Virus record (IMG/VR): IMGVR_UViG_3300010885_005330
Coordinates: 1 to 35,925 of that record
DNA: 35,925 bases
Source: a virus
Reading direction: 5' to 3' (one strand)
The notes under the pieces are model-generated. The model saw only the letters and a list, made by a program, of their open reading frames with translations, had not been told where the DNA came from and made no database searches. The position numbers and the translations under genes were made by a program. Positions 7,799 through 15,244 of this stretch are shown here, piece after piece. Position 1 is the stretch's first letter. Every line of letters starts with the position of its first letter.

Positions 7799-8060
7799 TT
7801 ATCCATCCGTCTATCTGTTCTTTGTTCCACAGGCACGCGTAGTTCTGACGCATGAGCGCCATGTCGGACGCAAATACCTTCTGCAAAGGCGACAGCCTGC
7901 CGCCTTCGGTCTTGACCTCAACAAACCATGTCTGGCCGTTAGGTAGACACACGATGCGGTCAGCGACGCCTTTGTGCGCGGGGCTGGTGAACTTGTACGC
8001 CCTGCCGCCAATCGCTTTGACACGATCGACTAGGTAGCGCTCTATTTGTTTTTCTAACAT
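7785..8060 (-). CDS. VRR-NUC domain nuclease (91 aa)
   Basis: This is a compact PD-(D/E)XK fold of the VRR-NUC type. E7 lies in the first helix, the catalytic D34 is in GVADRIV, and E48/K50 are in WFVEVKT; the surrounding HKGVADRI and KTEGGRLSPLQK are typical of the family. Stand-alone phage VRR-NUC proteins act on branched DNA (Holliday-junction or flap type). I chose ATG 8060 because it gives the family length; the longer start at 8099 would enter the promoter region. The predicted transcription start falls at the ATG itself, so this may be a leaderless message. Confidence 0.88.
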   Translation of the reverse strand: MLEKQIERYLVDRVKAIGGRAYKFTSPAHKGVADRIVCLPNGQTWFVEVKTEGGRLSPLQKVFASDMALMRQNYACLWNKEQIDGWINETT

Positions 8061-8067
8061 GGCCGCA

Positions 8068-8095
8068 ACTATACATGTAAAAAAGATTTGCACAA
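8068..8095 (-). promoter_or_regulatory. Leftward sigma70-like promoter
   Basis: Read on the minus strand, TTGTGC (8095-8090) is followed after 16 bases by TATAGT (8073-8068). The predicted start of transcription is about 8061-8062, right at the ATG of the VRR-NUC gene. It would drive the leftward operon 8060-4379. Its -35 box overlaps that of the rightward promoter. Confidence 0.5.
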
Positions 8096-8117
8096 GCATT
8101 TATTTTGATGCTAAGAT
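8088..8117 (+). promoter_or_regulatory. Rightward sigma70-like promoter with extended -10
   Basis: TTGCAC (8088-8093), an 18-base spacer and TGC-TAAGAT (8109-8117) form a good sigma70-type promoter with an extended -10. Transcription would start near 8124, about 20 bases before the TTG start at 8146. It would drive the replication block 8146-14252. Confidence 0.6.
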
Positions 8118-8145
8118 CAAGGCTCACAAACTAAAGGACAGTAAA

Positions 8146-9258
8146 TTGCAACATTCAAACATCGTCGGCGGCTCTAGCGCCAAGCGCGTCATGAACTGCC
8201 CAGGCTCAGTAGTCTTGGTGCAGAAGATGCCGCCGCGCCCCAGCAACAGCCACGCCGATCAAGGCACACTCTTACACGACATCATTAGCGAAGTGCTTGA
8301 GAAAGACGCAGCGCCTGAGTCGTTCATCGGCCGCAAGTACGAAGGCGAAGTTTTTACGCAAGACTTGCTGGACGACAAGCTGCTGCCAGCCTTGGCGCTG
8401 CTGGATGAAGTAGATCCCGACAAGACCATGCTGTACGAAGTTGAGACACGCGTCGGCTTTGCTGACTTGCTGCCTGGCGTGTTCGGCTCGACTGACTTGA
8501 TGGGCCGCATCGGTAGCAAAGCCGTCATCCTAGATTGGAAGTTCGGTAGCGGTGTAGCCGTGTCGGCTGAAGAAAACGAGCAGTTGATGTTCTACGCTGC
8601 TGCTGCTATGCGTACCCCCGCCGCGCAGTGGGTGTTCGACGGCGCAACAGAAATCGAACTGATCATTGTGCAGCCGCCAGAAATTAAGCGCTGGACTACA
8701 ACCCGCGCCCGTATCGAACAGTTTGAAATTGATCTGGTAACGGCCGTTAAAGCAGCAGAGCAGCCAGACGCTAAGCTGAAGCACGGCGACCATTGCCGCT
8801 GGTGCGCTGCGAAGCCGGTGTGCCCTATCATGACCGGCGCTGTCGATCGTGCAGTGCAGATGAAGGTTGACGCAATCGACGTTGACAAGCTAGGCGCGTA
8901 TCTACACAATGCAGACCTCTTAGAAGCGTGGATCAAAGAGCTACGCAGTCTGGCAGAAGAAATGCTGAAGAAAGGCAAGCCCGTAACAGGTTGGAAGATG
9001 GTTCCAAAACGGGCGACAAGATCGTGGGTGAAGGAGGAAGACGCTAAGACGGCGCTGCTCCAGCACCTCAAAGAATCTGAAGTGATGGTGTCTAAGTTGA
9101 TAAGTCCGGCGGCCGCTGAAAAGCTGCTTAAAAAGCTGCCGGACGGTTTGACAGTCTCTATCAGTTCAGGTAACACAATTGCGCCGGAGAGCGATCCCCG
9201 CCCCGCTGTTGTGTTAATCGGACAGCAATTAACCGCTGCCCTCTCTAAAATCATGTAA
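8146..9258 (+). CDS. DUF2800-type PD-(D/E)XK nuclease with Fe-S cysteines (370 aa)
   Basis: The protein resembles phage DUF2800/RecB-Cas4-like nucleases. HSNIVGGSSAKRVMNCPGS comes near the start, with H44 in LLHDII. FGSTDLM with D117, LDWKFG with D130/K132, and Q146-x3-Y150 complete the active site. C18, C217, C220 and C226 have the spacing of a Cas4/AddB-like iron-sulfur cluster (distant N-terminal Cys, then C-x2-C-x5-C). I start it at TTG 8146 because AAAGGA (8134-8139) lies seven bases upstream and the conserved sequence begins at once. The ATG at 8059 would place the promoter inside the gene. It probably trims DNA ends for recombination-dependent replication. Confidence 0.85.
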   Translation: MQHSNIVGGSSAKRVMNCPGSVVLVQKMPPRPSNSHADQGTLLHDIISEVLEKDAAPESFIGRKYEGEVFTQDLLDDKLLPALALLDEVDPDKTMLYEVETRVGFADLLPGVFGSTDLMGRIGSKAVILDWKFGSGVAVSAEENEQLMFYAAAAMRTPAAQWVFDGATEIELIIVQPPEIKRWTTTRARIEQFEIDLVTAVKAAEQPDAKLKHGDHCRWCAAKPVCPIMTGAVDRAVQMKVDAIDVDKLGAYLHNADLLEAWIKELRSLAEEMLKKGKPVTGWKMVPKRATRSWVKEEDAKTALLQHLKESEVMVSKLISPAAAEKLLKKLPDGLTVSISSGNTIAPESDPRPAVVLIGQQLTAALSKIM

Positions 9259-9267
9259 AGGTAAATT

Positions 9268-9927
9268 ATGTTAACTGTATTCAAATCCGCTGGTCTGCCA
9301 GCAGTCGCTTCCCTTGCTAACTCCCTTCGCGCTATCTCTACTGACGTCGGCCCTGCTGGCGTTGTGATCCTCAAGATGGATAAGACCGGCCACTGGGTGT
9401 TCGGCGCTGATCAGACTGAAGTTGAAGACGAAGCCACTTGGGCTATCAACCCGTTCAGCTTTGTCCACGGCTTTATTGCTTGGGGCGACGGCGAAGTGTT
9501 GGGCGAAAAGATGGCGAGTGTTAGCCACCCGCTGCCAGAACTGGACGCTGCGCCAGCCGGTGCTAAGCGTGGCTGGGAAACGCAAGTCGGTATGAGCCTG
9601 AAGTGCTTGACCGGCGAAGACAAGGGCATGGAAGCACGCTTCACAACTACGTCAGTGGGCGGTAAGCGTGCGGTGCAGACTTTGGCTGTCGCCTTGGCTG
9701 AACAAGTTGAGAAAGATCAGACTAAGCCTGTAGCGATCGTCAAGCTGAAGAAAGACCATTACGCCCATAAAAGCTACGGCAAGATTTACACGCCTGTGTT
9801 TACTGTCGTCGAGTGGGTCGGCATGGAGCCTGACGCTGAAGAAGAACTGACGCCTGAAAGCGCGTTAGCCGCTAGTGTTGAGGCTGAAGCCCCAGCACCA
9901 GCCGGTCGCCGCCGCCGCGCAGCGTAA
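9268..9927 (+). CDS. Replication-block protein, possibly ssDNA-binding (219 aa)
   Basis: AAAGG precedes the ATG by about six bases. The protein has a mixed alpha/beta core with WAINPFSFVHGFIAWGDGEV (about 51-70) and a Lys-rich YAHKSYGKIYTPVF segment. It then has an acidic Glu/Ala/Pro linker and a basic Arg tail (GRRRRAA). It sits between an Fe-S nuclease and the DNA polymerase, where related phages often carry a single-strand DNA-binding protein such as DUF2815. The sequence does not clearly match that family, so the DNA-binding role is an inference from context. Confidence 0.8.
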   Translation: MLTVFKSAGLPAVASLANSLRAISTDVGPAGVVILKMDKTGHWVFGADQTEVEDEATWAINPFSFVHGFIAWGDGEVLGEKMASVSHPLPELDAAPAGAKRGWETQVGMSLKCLTGEDKGMEARFTTTSVGGKRAVQTLAVALAEQVEKDQTKPVAIVKLKKDHYAHKSYGKIYTPVFTVVEWVGMEPDAEEELTPESALAASVEAEAPAPAGRRRRAA

Positions 9928-9937
9928 GCCTTTCCTG

Positions 9938-9961
9938 ATGCCCATTGGTGACAGTGGGCAT
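9938..9961 (+). other. Hairpin before/at the DNA polymerase start
   Basis: ATGCCCA (9938-9944) and TGGGCAT (9955-9961) can form a 7-bp stem with a 10-base loop. The left arm begins at one candidate polymerase start codon (ATG 9938), and the right arm ends seven bases before the next (ATG 9968). There is no T-run, so it is not a terminator. It may influence which polymerase start is used. Confidence 0.45.
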
Positions 9962-9967
9962 TGGAAA

Positions 9968-11911
9968 ATGCTCTACCTAGATTTTGAAACTAAAAGCCGC
10001 TGCGACCTACGGGCCAAAGGCGTCTACAACTACGCGCAAGCCGCTTCGACTGAAGTGCTTTGCATGTCCTATGCATTCGACGATGGCGAGGTTATAACGT
10101 GGCTGCCTAGTCAGCCCTTCCCTGAAGCTGTACGCAGCTACACCGGCCTGATCTACGCCCACAACGCGGCGTTTGAGCGCCTGATCTTCTGGTATGTCTT
10201 GCAGATCGACTTTAAGTTAGAGCAGTTCTACTGCACTGCTACGCAAGCACGCGCTAACTGTGCGCCTGGCAGCCTTGAAGACGTCGGCCGGTTTGCCAGC
10301 GCCAGCATGAAGAAAGACCATCGCGGCAGCCAACTGATCCGGCTGCTGTCTATTCCGCAAGCTAACGGCGAGTTCAGGCAAGACACTGCGCTGATGGCTG
10401 AGATGGTCGCCTACTGCGAACAAGACGTTAAGGCCATGCGTGCGGTCAGTCAGGCCATGCGTCAGCTATCTGACGAAGAACTGGCCGACTATCATGTGAA
10501 CGAGCGCATCAACGACCGTGGTGTGTTGGTGGACGTGCCGCTGTGCGACGCGGCTGTACGGTTTGCCGAAGCTGAAAAGATAGAAATTCAGCAGATCGTT
10601 TCTGAAGTGACCGGCGGCGAGATTACCAGCGTTCGTTCACCTAAAATGCGCCAGTGGGTACAAGACCGCGTCGGCCCTGAAGCCTTGAAGCTGATGCTAG
10701 TTCATAAGGACGGCGTCGCCAAGATGAGTATTGACAAAACCGTCAGGGCCAATCTTTTGGTCTTGGCAGAGGAAAACCCAGATGAAATTCCGACCGCTGT
10801 CGCAGACGTCATTCAATGTGCCGACGATCTCTGGGCGTCGTCAGTTGCGAAGTTCAGCCGCCTTGCACAGCTATCTGATGAAGAAGATAGCCGTGTTAGA
10901 GGGGCGTTTGTTTTCGCGGGAGGATCAGCTACTGGCAGAGCCTCAAGTTATGGCGCACAGGTGCATAACTTCACCCGTAAATGCGCTGGCTCCCCTAGTG
11001 ACGTTCGCAACGCTATGGTGCGCGGCCACGCAATCACCCCAAGATACGGAAAACGCGTTACTGATGTTCTCAAGGGAATGCTCCGGCCCTCACTGACGGC
11101 TGGGCTTGATAACGTTCTGATTGCTTACGATTGGGCAGCCATCGAAGCTAGGGTTAACCCTTGGCTATCTAACTGCGCTGCCGGTGAACGCAAGCTAGAC
11201 ATCTTTCGCACTGGTGAGGACGTCTACAAAGTCAACGCCAGCGCTACTTTTCATTGTGCGGCTGCCGACGTCAACCCAGAGCAGCGCCAGATCGGTAAGG
11301 TTCAAGAGTTGGCCTGCGGCTTTGCTGGTGGTGTCGGCGCGTTTGCCGCTATGGGCCGCGCCTATGGCGTCAGCCTGCCAGAGCCTGTCGCTAAGCGCAT
11401 GGTGGATGGCTGGCGGCGTGCTAACCCTTGGGCTGTGCCGTACTGGCAGAGCCTAGACGAAGCCTACACACGCGCCATGCGGAACAAAGGCCATGAGTTC
11501 AGCGTCGGCCGTGTTACCTATCTTTTTGATGGTCAGCACCTATGGTATTCCCTACCTTCTGGCCGTGTGCTGTGCTATCCGTTTGCCAAGCTGGAAGACG
11601 ATGGCGTCACTTATGCAAAAGCTGCATGGAAGCCTGCCGCTGATGCAAAAGAATGGCCGCGTGCCCGACTATGGAAGGGTTTGGCGTGTGAGAATATAAC
11701 CCAAGCTGTTGCTAACGATATTCTGCGCCATAGTCTGCGCCAGCTTGACGATGTGGTGCTGCATGTGCATGACGAAATCGTCGTAGAAGTACCCGCAAAA
11801 AGCGCCGATGAGGTTAGCAAGCGGATGCTAGAAGTAATGTGTACACCGCCAGCATGGGCCACTGGCCTGCCGCTGGCGGCTGAAGGTGTGACGACTACGC
11901 GGTACTCATAA
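9968..11911 (+). CDS. Family A DNA polymerase with 3'-5' exonuclease domain (647 aa)
   Basis: An N-terminal DnaQ-like proofreading domain shows YLDFETKS (D5, E7), YAHNAAFER and YCEQDV. The C-terminal palm carries motif A IAYDWAAIEARV with D388, motif B RQIGKVQELACGFAGG with R440/K444, and motif C LHVHDEIVVE with H601-D602-E603. This is the compact bifunctional Pol I-like replicase of podoviruses and related phages. ATG 9968 puts the first exonuclease motif at residue 3. ATG 9938 would add 10 residues, and neither start has a strong ribosome site, while a hairpin lies between them. It is probably the genome replicase, working with the downstream primase-helicase. Confidence 0.93.
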   Translation: MLYLDFETKSRCDLRAKGVYNYAQAASTEVLCMSYAFDDGEVITWLPSQPFPEAVRSYTGLIYAHNAAFERLIFWYVLQIDFKLEQFYCTATQARANCAPGSLEDVGRFASASMKKDHRGSQLIRLLSIPQANGEFRQDTALMAEMVAYCEQDVKAMRAVSQAMRQLSDEELADYHVNERINDRGVLVDVPLCDAAVRFAEAEKIEIQQIVSEVTGGEITSVRSPKMRQWVQDRVGPEALKLMLVHKDGVAKMSIDKTVRANLLVLAEENPDEIPTAVADVIQCADDLWASSVAKFSRLAQLSDEEDSRVRGAFVFAGGSATGRASSYGAQVHNFTRKCAGSPSDVRNAMVRGHAITPRYGKRVTDVLKGMLRPSLTAGLDNVLIAYDWAAIEARVNPWLSNCAAGERKLDIFRTGEDVYKVNASATFHCAAADVNPEQRQIGKVQELACGFAGGVGAFAAMGRAYGVSLPEPVAKRMVDGWRRANPWAVPYWQSLDEAYTRAMRNKGHEFSVGRVTYLFDGQHLWYSLPSGRVLCYPFAKLEDDGVTYAKAAWKPAADAKEWPRARLWKGLACENITQAVANDILRHSLRQLDDVVLHVHDEIVVEVPAKSADEVSKRMLEVMCTPPAWATGLPLAAEGVTTTRYS

Positions 11912-11939
11912 AAAAAGCCCCCGTGGATTAGACGGGGGC
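11910..11939 (-). terminator. Hairpin oriented as a minus-strand terminator
   Basis: The arms GCCCCCGT (11917-11924) and ACGGGGGC (11932-11939) make a perfect 8-bp GC-rich stem with a 7-base loop. Read leftward, it is followed by seven T (complement of 11910-11916), which is a textbook intrinsic terminator. Read rightward, in the direction of the genes on both sides, there is no T-run. It may stop antisense transcription or protect the 3' end of the polymerase message. Confidence 0.7.
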
Positions 11940-11963
11940 GAATTATCAACCAAGGAGAACAAC

Positions 11964-14252
11964 TTGCAATTCCTCGATTTTATATCATCATTAGCCCCAG
12001 AGGGTGAGACTGCTTTGATTGTCAGGCAAAAGCCACAACTAAAAGACGGCATGATGCAGTTCCACGCTGATGGCGCGATCAAGGCGACATGGCCTGCCAG
12101 CCTGCCGACCAAGGGCGTTAAGGCTGGGCAATCATGGTACGGCAACACCGCCTCGTACATCATTGAGCGCTTCAAAGACGGGCATGTCAGCGCGAGTTCA
12201 TCTAACTGCGAGTACTGCCTAGTGTTGGTTTTAGACGACATTGGCAGCAAGTCCAAGACGCCGCCGGTCGAGCCGACATGGAAGATGGAGACGTCCCCCG
12301 ATAACTTTCAATGGGGCTACGCTTTCAACGAGCAGCCGACTAAGGGCGAGTTCAGCGCCGCTATCAAGGCTATGGCCGAGGCTGGCTACACAGACCCTGG
12401 CGCGATCAACGCCGTTCGTAACTTCCGTTTGCCTGGTAGCGTTAACCTAAAGCCTGGCCGCGATAACTTTGCTGCTGTGCTGTCTGAGTTCAACCCTGAC
12501 CGTGACTTCACACTGGCCGAGTTGTGCGCTGCCATGAACGTGACGCCAGCGCCTGCCGACAGTATGACTCTCAAACCCATCAGGCTGTCGGACGATGGCT
12601 CTGACGATGTCATGACGTGGCTGTCCAGCGAAGGGCTGCTGTTGTCCAAGCCTAACCAAGAAGGCTGGGCCGGTGTCCTGTGCCCTAACTCTGCTGAGCA
12701 TACCGATGGCAACCCAGAAGGCCGGTACATGCCAGCCAACCGCGCCTACTGCTGCCTGCATGGTCACTGCATCGACTTCGGCTCGTCCCTGTTCTTGCAG
12801 TGGGTCGCCGACAATGGCGGCCCCAAGCATACGCCTGGGCTGCGTGAAGAACTGTTCACGGCCGTGATGAGTGACGCGCTTGCCAAGCTGACGCCTAACG
12901 ATATGTTCACCGACGCGGCTGCCGAGCGTGTCGCCGAGGTTGAGCGTAAAGAACTTGGCCGGATCGAAAAAGCTGATTGGTACGACCGCTTCGCGTACAT
13001 CCAAGACGACGAATCGTATTTTGATATGCAAGACCGCCGCGAGGTGTCACGCCAGACGTTTAACGCCTTGTTCCGGCATATCAGTTGCAAGTCAATCCAC
13101 ACCGGCCGCAAGGTCGAGGCGTCTATCTGCTTTGATGAGAACCGGCAAGCCAAAGGCGCTAAGGCGCTGGTCGGTATCACTTACGCGGCCGGTGAGACTG
13201 TCCTAGTCGCCCGTGATGGCGACATCTACGGCAACCGCTGGCGCGACGCGCGGCCGGTGGGCGTGGCCGGTGATGTGACCCCTTGGCTGGATCACTGCCG
13301 TGCGCTTGTCCCCGATGCGCGTGAGTTGGCGCATATCTTGGACGTGATGGCGTTTAAGGTGCAGCACCCTGAGATTAAAGTCAATCACGCTATCTTGCAT
13401 GGCGGCGATCAAGGGTCAGGCAAAGACACCATGTGGGCTCCGTTCATTTGGGCGGTGTGTGGCCCCCATCAAAAGAACCGTGGCCTGCTGGACAACGACA
13501 CTATGAGCAGCCAGTTCGGCTACGCCTTGGAGTCGGAAATACTGATCTTGAATGAGTTGAAAGAGCCGGACGCCAAGGAGCGCCGAGCGCTGGCTAACAA
13601 ACTCAAACCGATCATCGCCGCGCCGCCTGAGATGCTGTCAGTTAACCGTAAGGGTCTGCACCCTTATCAGATGGCTAACAGAATGTTCGTCTTGGCCTTT
13701 TCTAATGACAGCGTTCCCATTAGCCTTGATTCTCAAGACCGCCGCTGGTTCTGCGTCTGGTCACATGCGCCGCGTATGGCCCCAGAGGCTGCTGCTAAGC
13801 TGTGGGCGTGGTACACGTCCGGCGGGTTTGCTGCCGTGGCTGCGTGGATGGGATCGCGTGACGTGAGCGCGTTTAATCCTGGTGCGACTCCCATGATGAC
13901 AGAATTTAAAATGAACTTGGTCGAGCAGGGCATGAGTACGGCCGAATCGTTTCTGGTGGAACTGATGCGCCACAAACTAGGCGAGTTTGCCAAGGGCGTG
14001 GTCGGATCGCCCTTTCACGCGCTTTGCGACCGTGTCGCTGGCGCTGCCCCATCTGGCGTTAAAGTACCACAGGCGGCGCTGCTGCACGCGTTCAAAGAGG
14101 CTGGATGGGTCGATCTTGGCCGCGTGGCGTCTGCTGACTTCCAGAGCAAGAAGAATTTGTTCTGTGCCCCTGACATGGTCGGCACACCTAAATCTACGCT
14201 GCGGCGCATGGTCGAAGACCTACCGGCCGCAGGGCTTGTCAGGGTGAAATAA
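11964..14252 (+). CDS. Primase-helicase with zinc finger and D5/NrS-1-like ATPase (762 aa)
   Basis: The start is TTG 11964 with an ideal AAGGAG (11952-11957) six bases before it. Residues about 1-190 look like a RepB/archaeo-eukaryotic-type primase region with INAVRNFRLPGSVNLKPG near 145-162. A zinc-binding segment follows (C240, H246, then CCLHGHC at 263-269). The C-terminal helicase has Walker A GGDQGSGKD (480-488, K487), an ILNELKEPDA Walker B-like segment and a QDRRWFCVWS arginine/sensor segment. This resembles the DUF5906/NrS-1 polymerase-like helicases and the poxvirus D5 group. It should unwind DNA and make primers for the family A polymerase. Whether the N-terminal part is catalytically complete I cannot tell by eye. 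Confidence 0.85.
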   Translation: MQFLDFISSLAPEGETALIVRQKPQLKDGMMQFHADGAIKATWPASLPTKGVKAGQSWYGNTASYIIERFKDGHVSASSSNCEYCLVLVLDDIGSKSKTPPVEPTWKMETSPDNFQWGYAFNEQPTKGEFSAAIKAMAEAGYTDPGAINAVRNFRLPGSVNLKPGRDNFAAVLSEFNPDRDFTLAELCAAMNVTPAPADSMTLKPIRLSDDGSDDVMTWLSSEGLLLSKPNQEGWAGVLCPNSAEHTDGNPEGRYMPANRAYCCLHGHCIDFGSSLFLQWVADNGGPKHTPGLREELFTAVMSDALAKLTPNDMFTDAAAERVAEVERKELGRIEKADWYDRFAYIQDDESYFDMQDRREVSRQTFNALFRHISCKSIHTGRKVEASICFDENRQAKGAKALVGITYAAGETVLVARDGDIYGNRWRDARPVGVAGDVTPWLDHCRALVPDARELAHILDVMAFKVQHPEIKVNHAILHGGDQGSGKDTMWAPFIWAVCGPHQKNRGLLDNDTMSSQFGYALESEILILNELKEPDAKERRALANKLKPIIAAPPEMLSVNRKGLHPYQMANRMFVLAFSNDSVPISLDSQDRRWFCVWSHAPRMAPEAAAKLWAWYTSGGFAAVAAWMGSRDVSAFNPGATPMMTEFKMNLVEQGMSTAESFLVELMRHKLGEFAKGVVGSPFHALCDRVAGAAPSGVKVPQAALLHAFKEAGWVDLGRVASADFQSKKNLFCAPDMVGTPKSTLRRMVEDLPAAGLVRVK

Positions 14253-14277
14253 AGAAAGCCCCTTACGGGGCTTTTTT
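14253..14277. terminator. Bidirectional intrinsic terminator
   Basis: AAAGCCCC (14255-14262), a TTAC loop and GGGGCTTT (14267-14274) form an 8-bp stem continuing into TTT on the plus strand, with an A-rich 5' flank that reads as a T-rich tail on the minus strand. It directly follows the primase stop, and the stop of the 19-codon leftward gene falls in its T-run. It separates the two convergent operons. Confidence 0.9.
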
Positions 14278-14335
14278 ACAGTTCTAAGAGTATTGCCAGC
14301 AGACCGGCCGCGAGTACCGCGATGGCTAGGATCAT
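14276..14335 (-). CDS. 19-residue transmembrane microprotein
   Basis: ATG 14335 overlaps the preceding TGA as ATGA, and the frame ends with TAA inside the bidirectional terminator. The peptide MILAIAVLAAGLLAILLEL is one uninterrupted hydrophobic helix ending in a single Glu-Leu. The start overlap used throughout this operon makes translation likely. It may be a tiny membrane effector (superinfection or lysis timing), but no homology can be judged at this length. The alternative of a 60-codon frame from 14458 lies almost wholly inside the neighbouring gene. Confidence 0.5.
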   Translation of the reverse strand: MILAIAVLAAGLLAILLEL

Positions 14336-14526
14336 GACTCTGCGGCCTTTTCTTCCATCGCCTGCACAATGGCAGGGTCTAGTATCCCCAGCACTTCGAC
14401 GCCTTTGTACTTGGCCGATATTAGCGTATAAATCGCCGCCCAGCCTTGCTCGTCCCATGACGCCGGTTCAGCAGGTTCGTAGTCAAACTTACAGTCGAAT
14501 TCGTGGCCGTGTGCTGTTAATTCCAT
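14332..14526 (-). CDS. Small acidic phage protein (64 aa)
   Basis: The N-terminus (MELTAHGHEFDCKFDYEPAE) and the central SAKYKGVEVLGILD resemble a widespread group of small acidic phage proteins of unknown function. Its start overlaps the end of the methyltransferase-like gene by 10 bases, and it is coupled to the 19-codon gene downstream. No catalytic motif is seen. Confidence 0.75.
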   Translation of the reverse strand: MELTAHGHEFDCKFDYEPAEPASWDEQGWAAIYTLISAKYKGVEVLGILDPAIVQAMEEKAAES

Positions 14527-15107
14527 TGTGCCGCCATCGCGTTGGCGATGCCCTCGTAAGTGGTTGATCTAATTTTCCAGCGGTCTGCGCTGGGCGGTAG
14601 CCGGTTTTGACCGGTGTCGGTCTGGTTGGCCCATCTACGTTTGCCGTCTACTATGCGAGGCATGACGATGCCGGTGGGCTTGAGTAAGGGTAAACCCTTG
14701 AGCCATAAACAGGTAGCTTTGCTGGCGTCCGCGCCGAACATCCACGGTTGAATCGTTTGGTCGGGTTTGCGTATCTGCGTGCTTATGCAGCCGATCGGGT
14801 TTTCCAACGCGATGCGGTCAATAGGCGCGTCCAGTAGCCGCCGCACGAACGCCAGCGCGTCAGCGGTCTGCGCGGCGCGTTCCGGCCGCTTTGTATTCCA
14901 ATGCAGACCGCTAGAGCATAAGTAGGTGCATGGCGGGTGTGCGACCATCAAATCCCAATCGTCGGCGATGATGTCGAACACGTCGCCCGTGTAGTGCGGC
15001 CCTTCGCGTTCCGTGGGCAGTAGGTCGCATGACATGGCATAGTGACCGCACGCGCGAAACGCGTCCCTTACCGTTCCGCTGTACTCGCACGCTATGAGTA
15101 CTCTCAT
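14517..15107 (-). CDS. C5-cytosine methyltransferase-like protein (196 aa)
   Basis: The start RVLIACEYSGTVRDAFRACG resembles the SAM-binding motif I region. AHPPCTYLCSSG carries the PPC of motif IV with the candidate catalytic cysteine. ALENPIG resembles the ENV motif VI, and the C-terminal STTYEGIANAMAAQW looks like motif X. At 196 residues it is much shorter than full C5 methyltransferases and lacks a clear target-recognition domain. It belongs to a compact phage group whose activity is uncertain: it could protect phage DNA from restriction, or bind without methylating. The start is supported by an ATGA overlap. Confidence 0.78.
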   Translation of the reverse strand: MRVLIACEYSGTVRDAFRACGHYAMSCDLLPTEREGPHYTGDVFDIIADDWDLMVAHPPCTYLCSSGLHWNTKRPERAAQTADALAFVRRLLDAPIDRIALENPIGCISTQIRKPDQTIQPWMFGADASKATCLWLKGLPLLKPTGIVMPRIVDGKRRWANQTDTGQNRLPPSADRWKIRSTTYEGIANAMAAQWN

Positions 15108-15244
15108 GGGTACAACTCCATGAGTAGCGATGCTATCTCGCTGGTTTTCATGTTGTCGTACTCGCTCAAGTCGCCTCTAGCCGCTTCAATTGCTTCGGGT
15201 GACGCTGTCCCGATTTCGCGTAGTTCGTCTAATACGGCGTTCAT
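15104..15244 (-). CDS. Short acidic protein (46 aa)
   Basis: The frame from ATG 15244 to TGA 15104 overlaps its neighbours on both sides by ATGA, filling an apparent gap exactly. The product begins MNAVLDELREIGTASPEAIE and is helical and acidic. No family is recognised. The double overlap is strong positional support. Confidence 0.65.
   Translation of the reverse strand: MNAVLDELREIGTASPEAIEAARGDLSEYDNMKTSEIASLLMELYP

Noticed and set aside
8592-9374. 260-codon minus-strand frame opposite the Fe-S nuclease
   Set aside because: Antisense shadow with a Ser/Ala/Arg-rich translation and no operon context; the plus-strand product has clear catalytic motifs.
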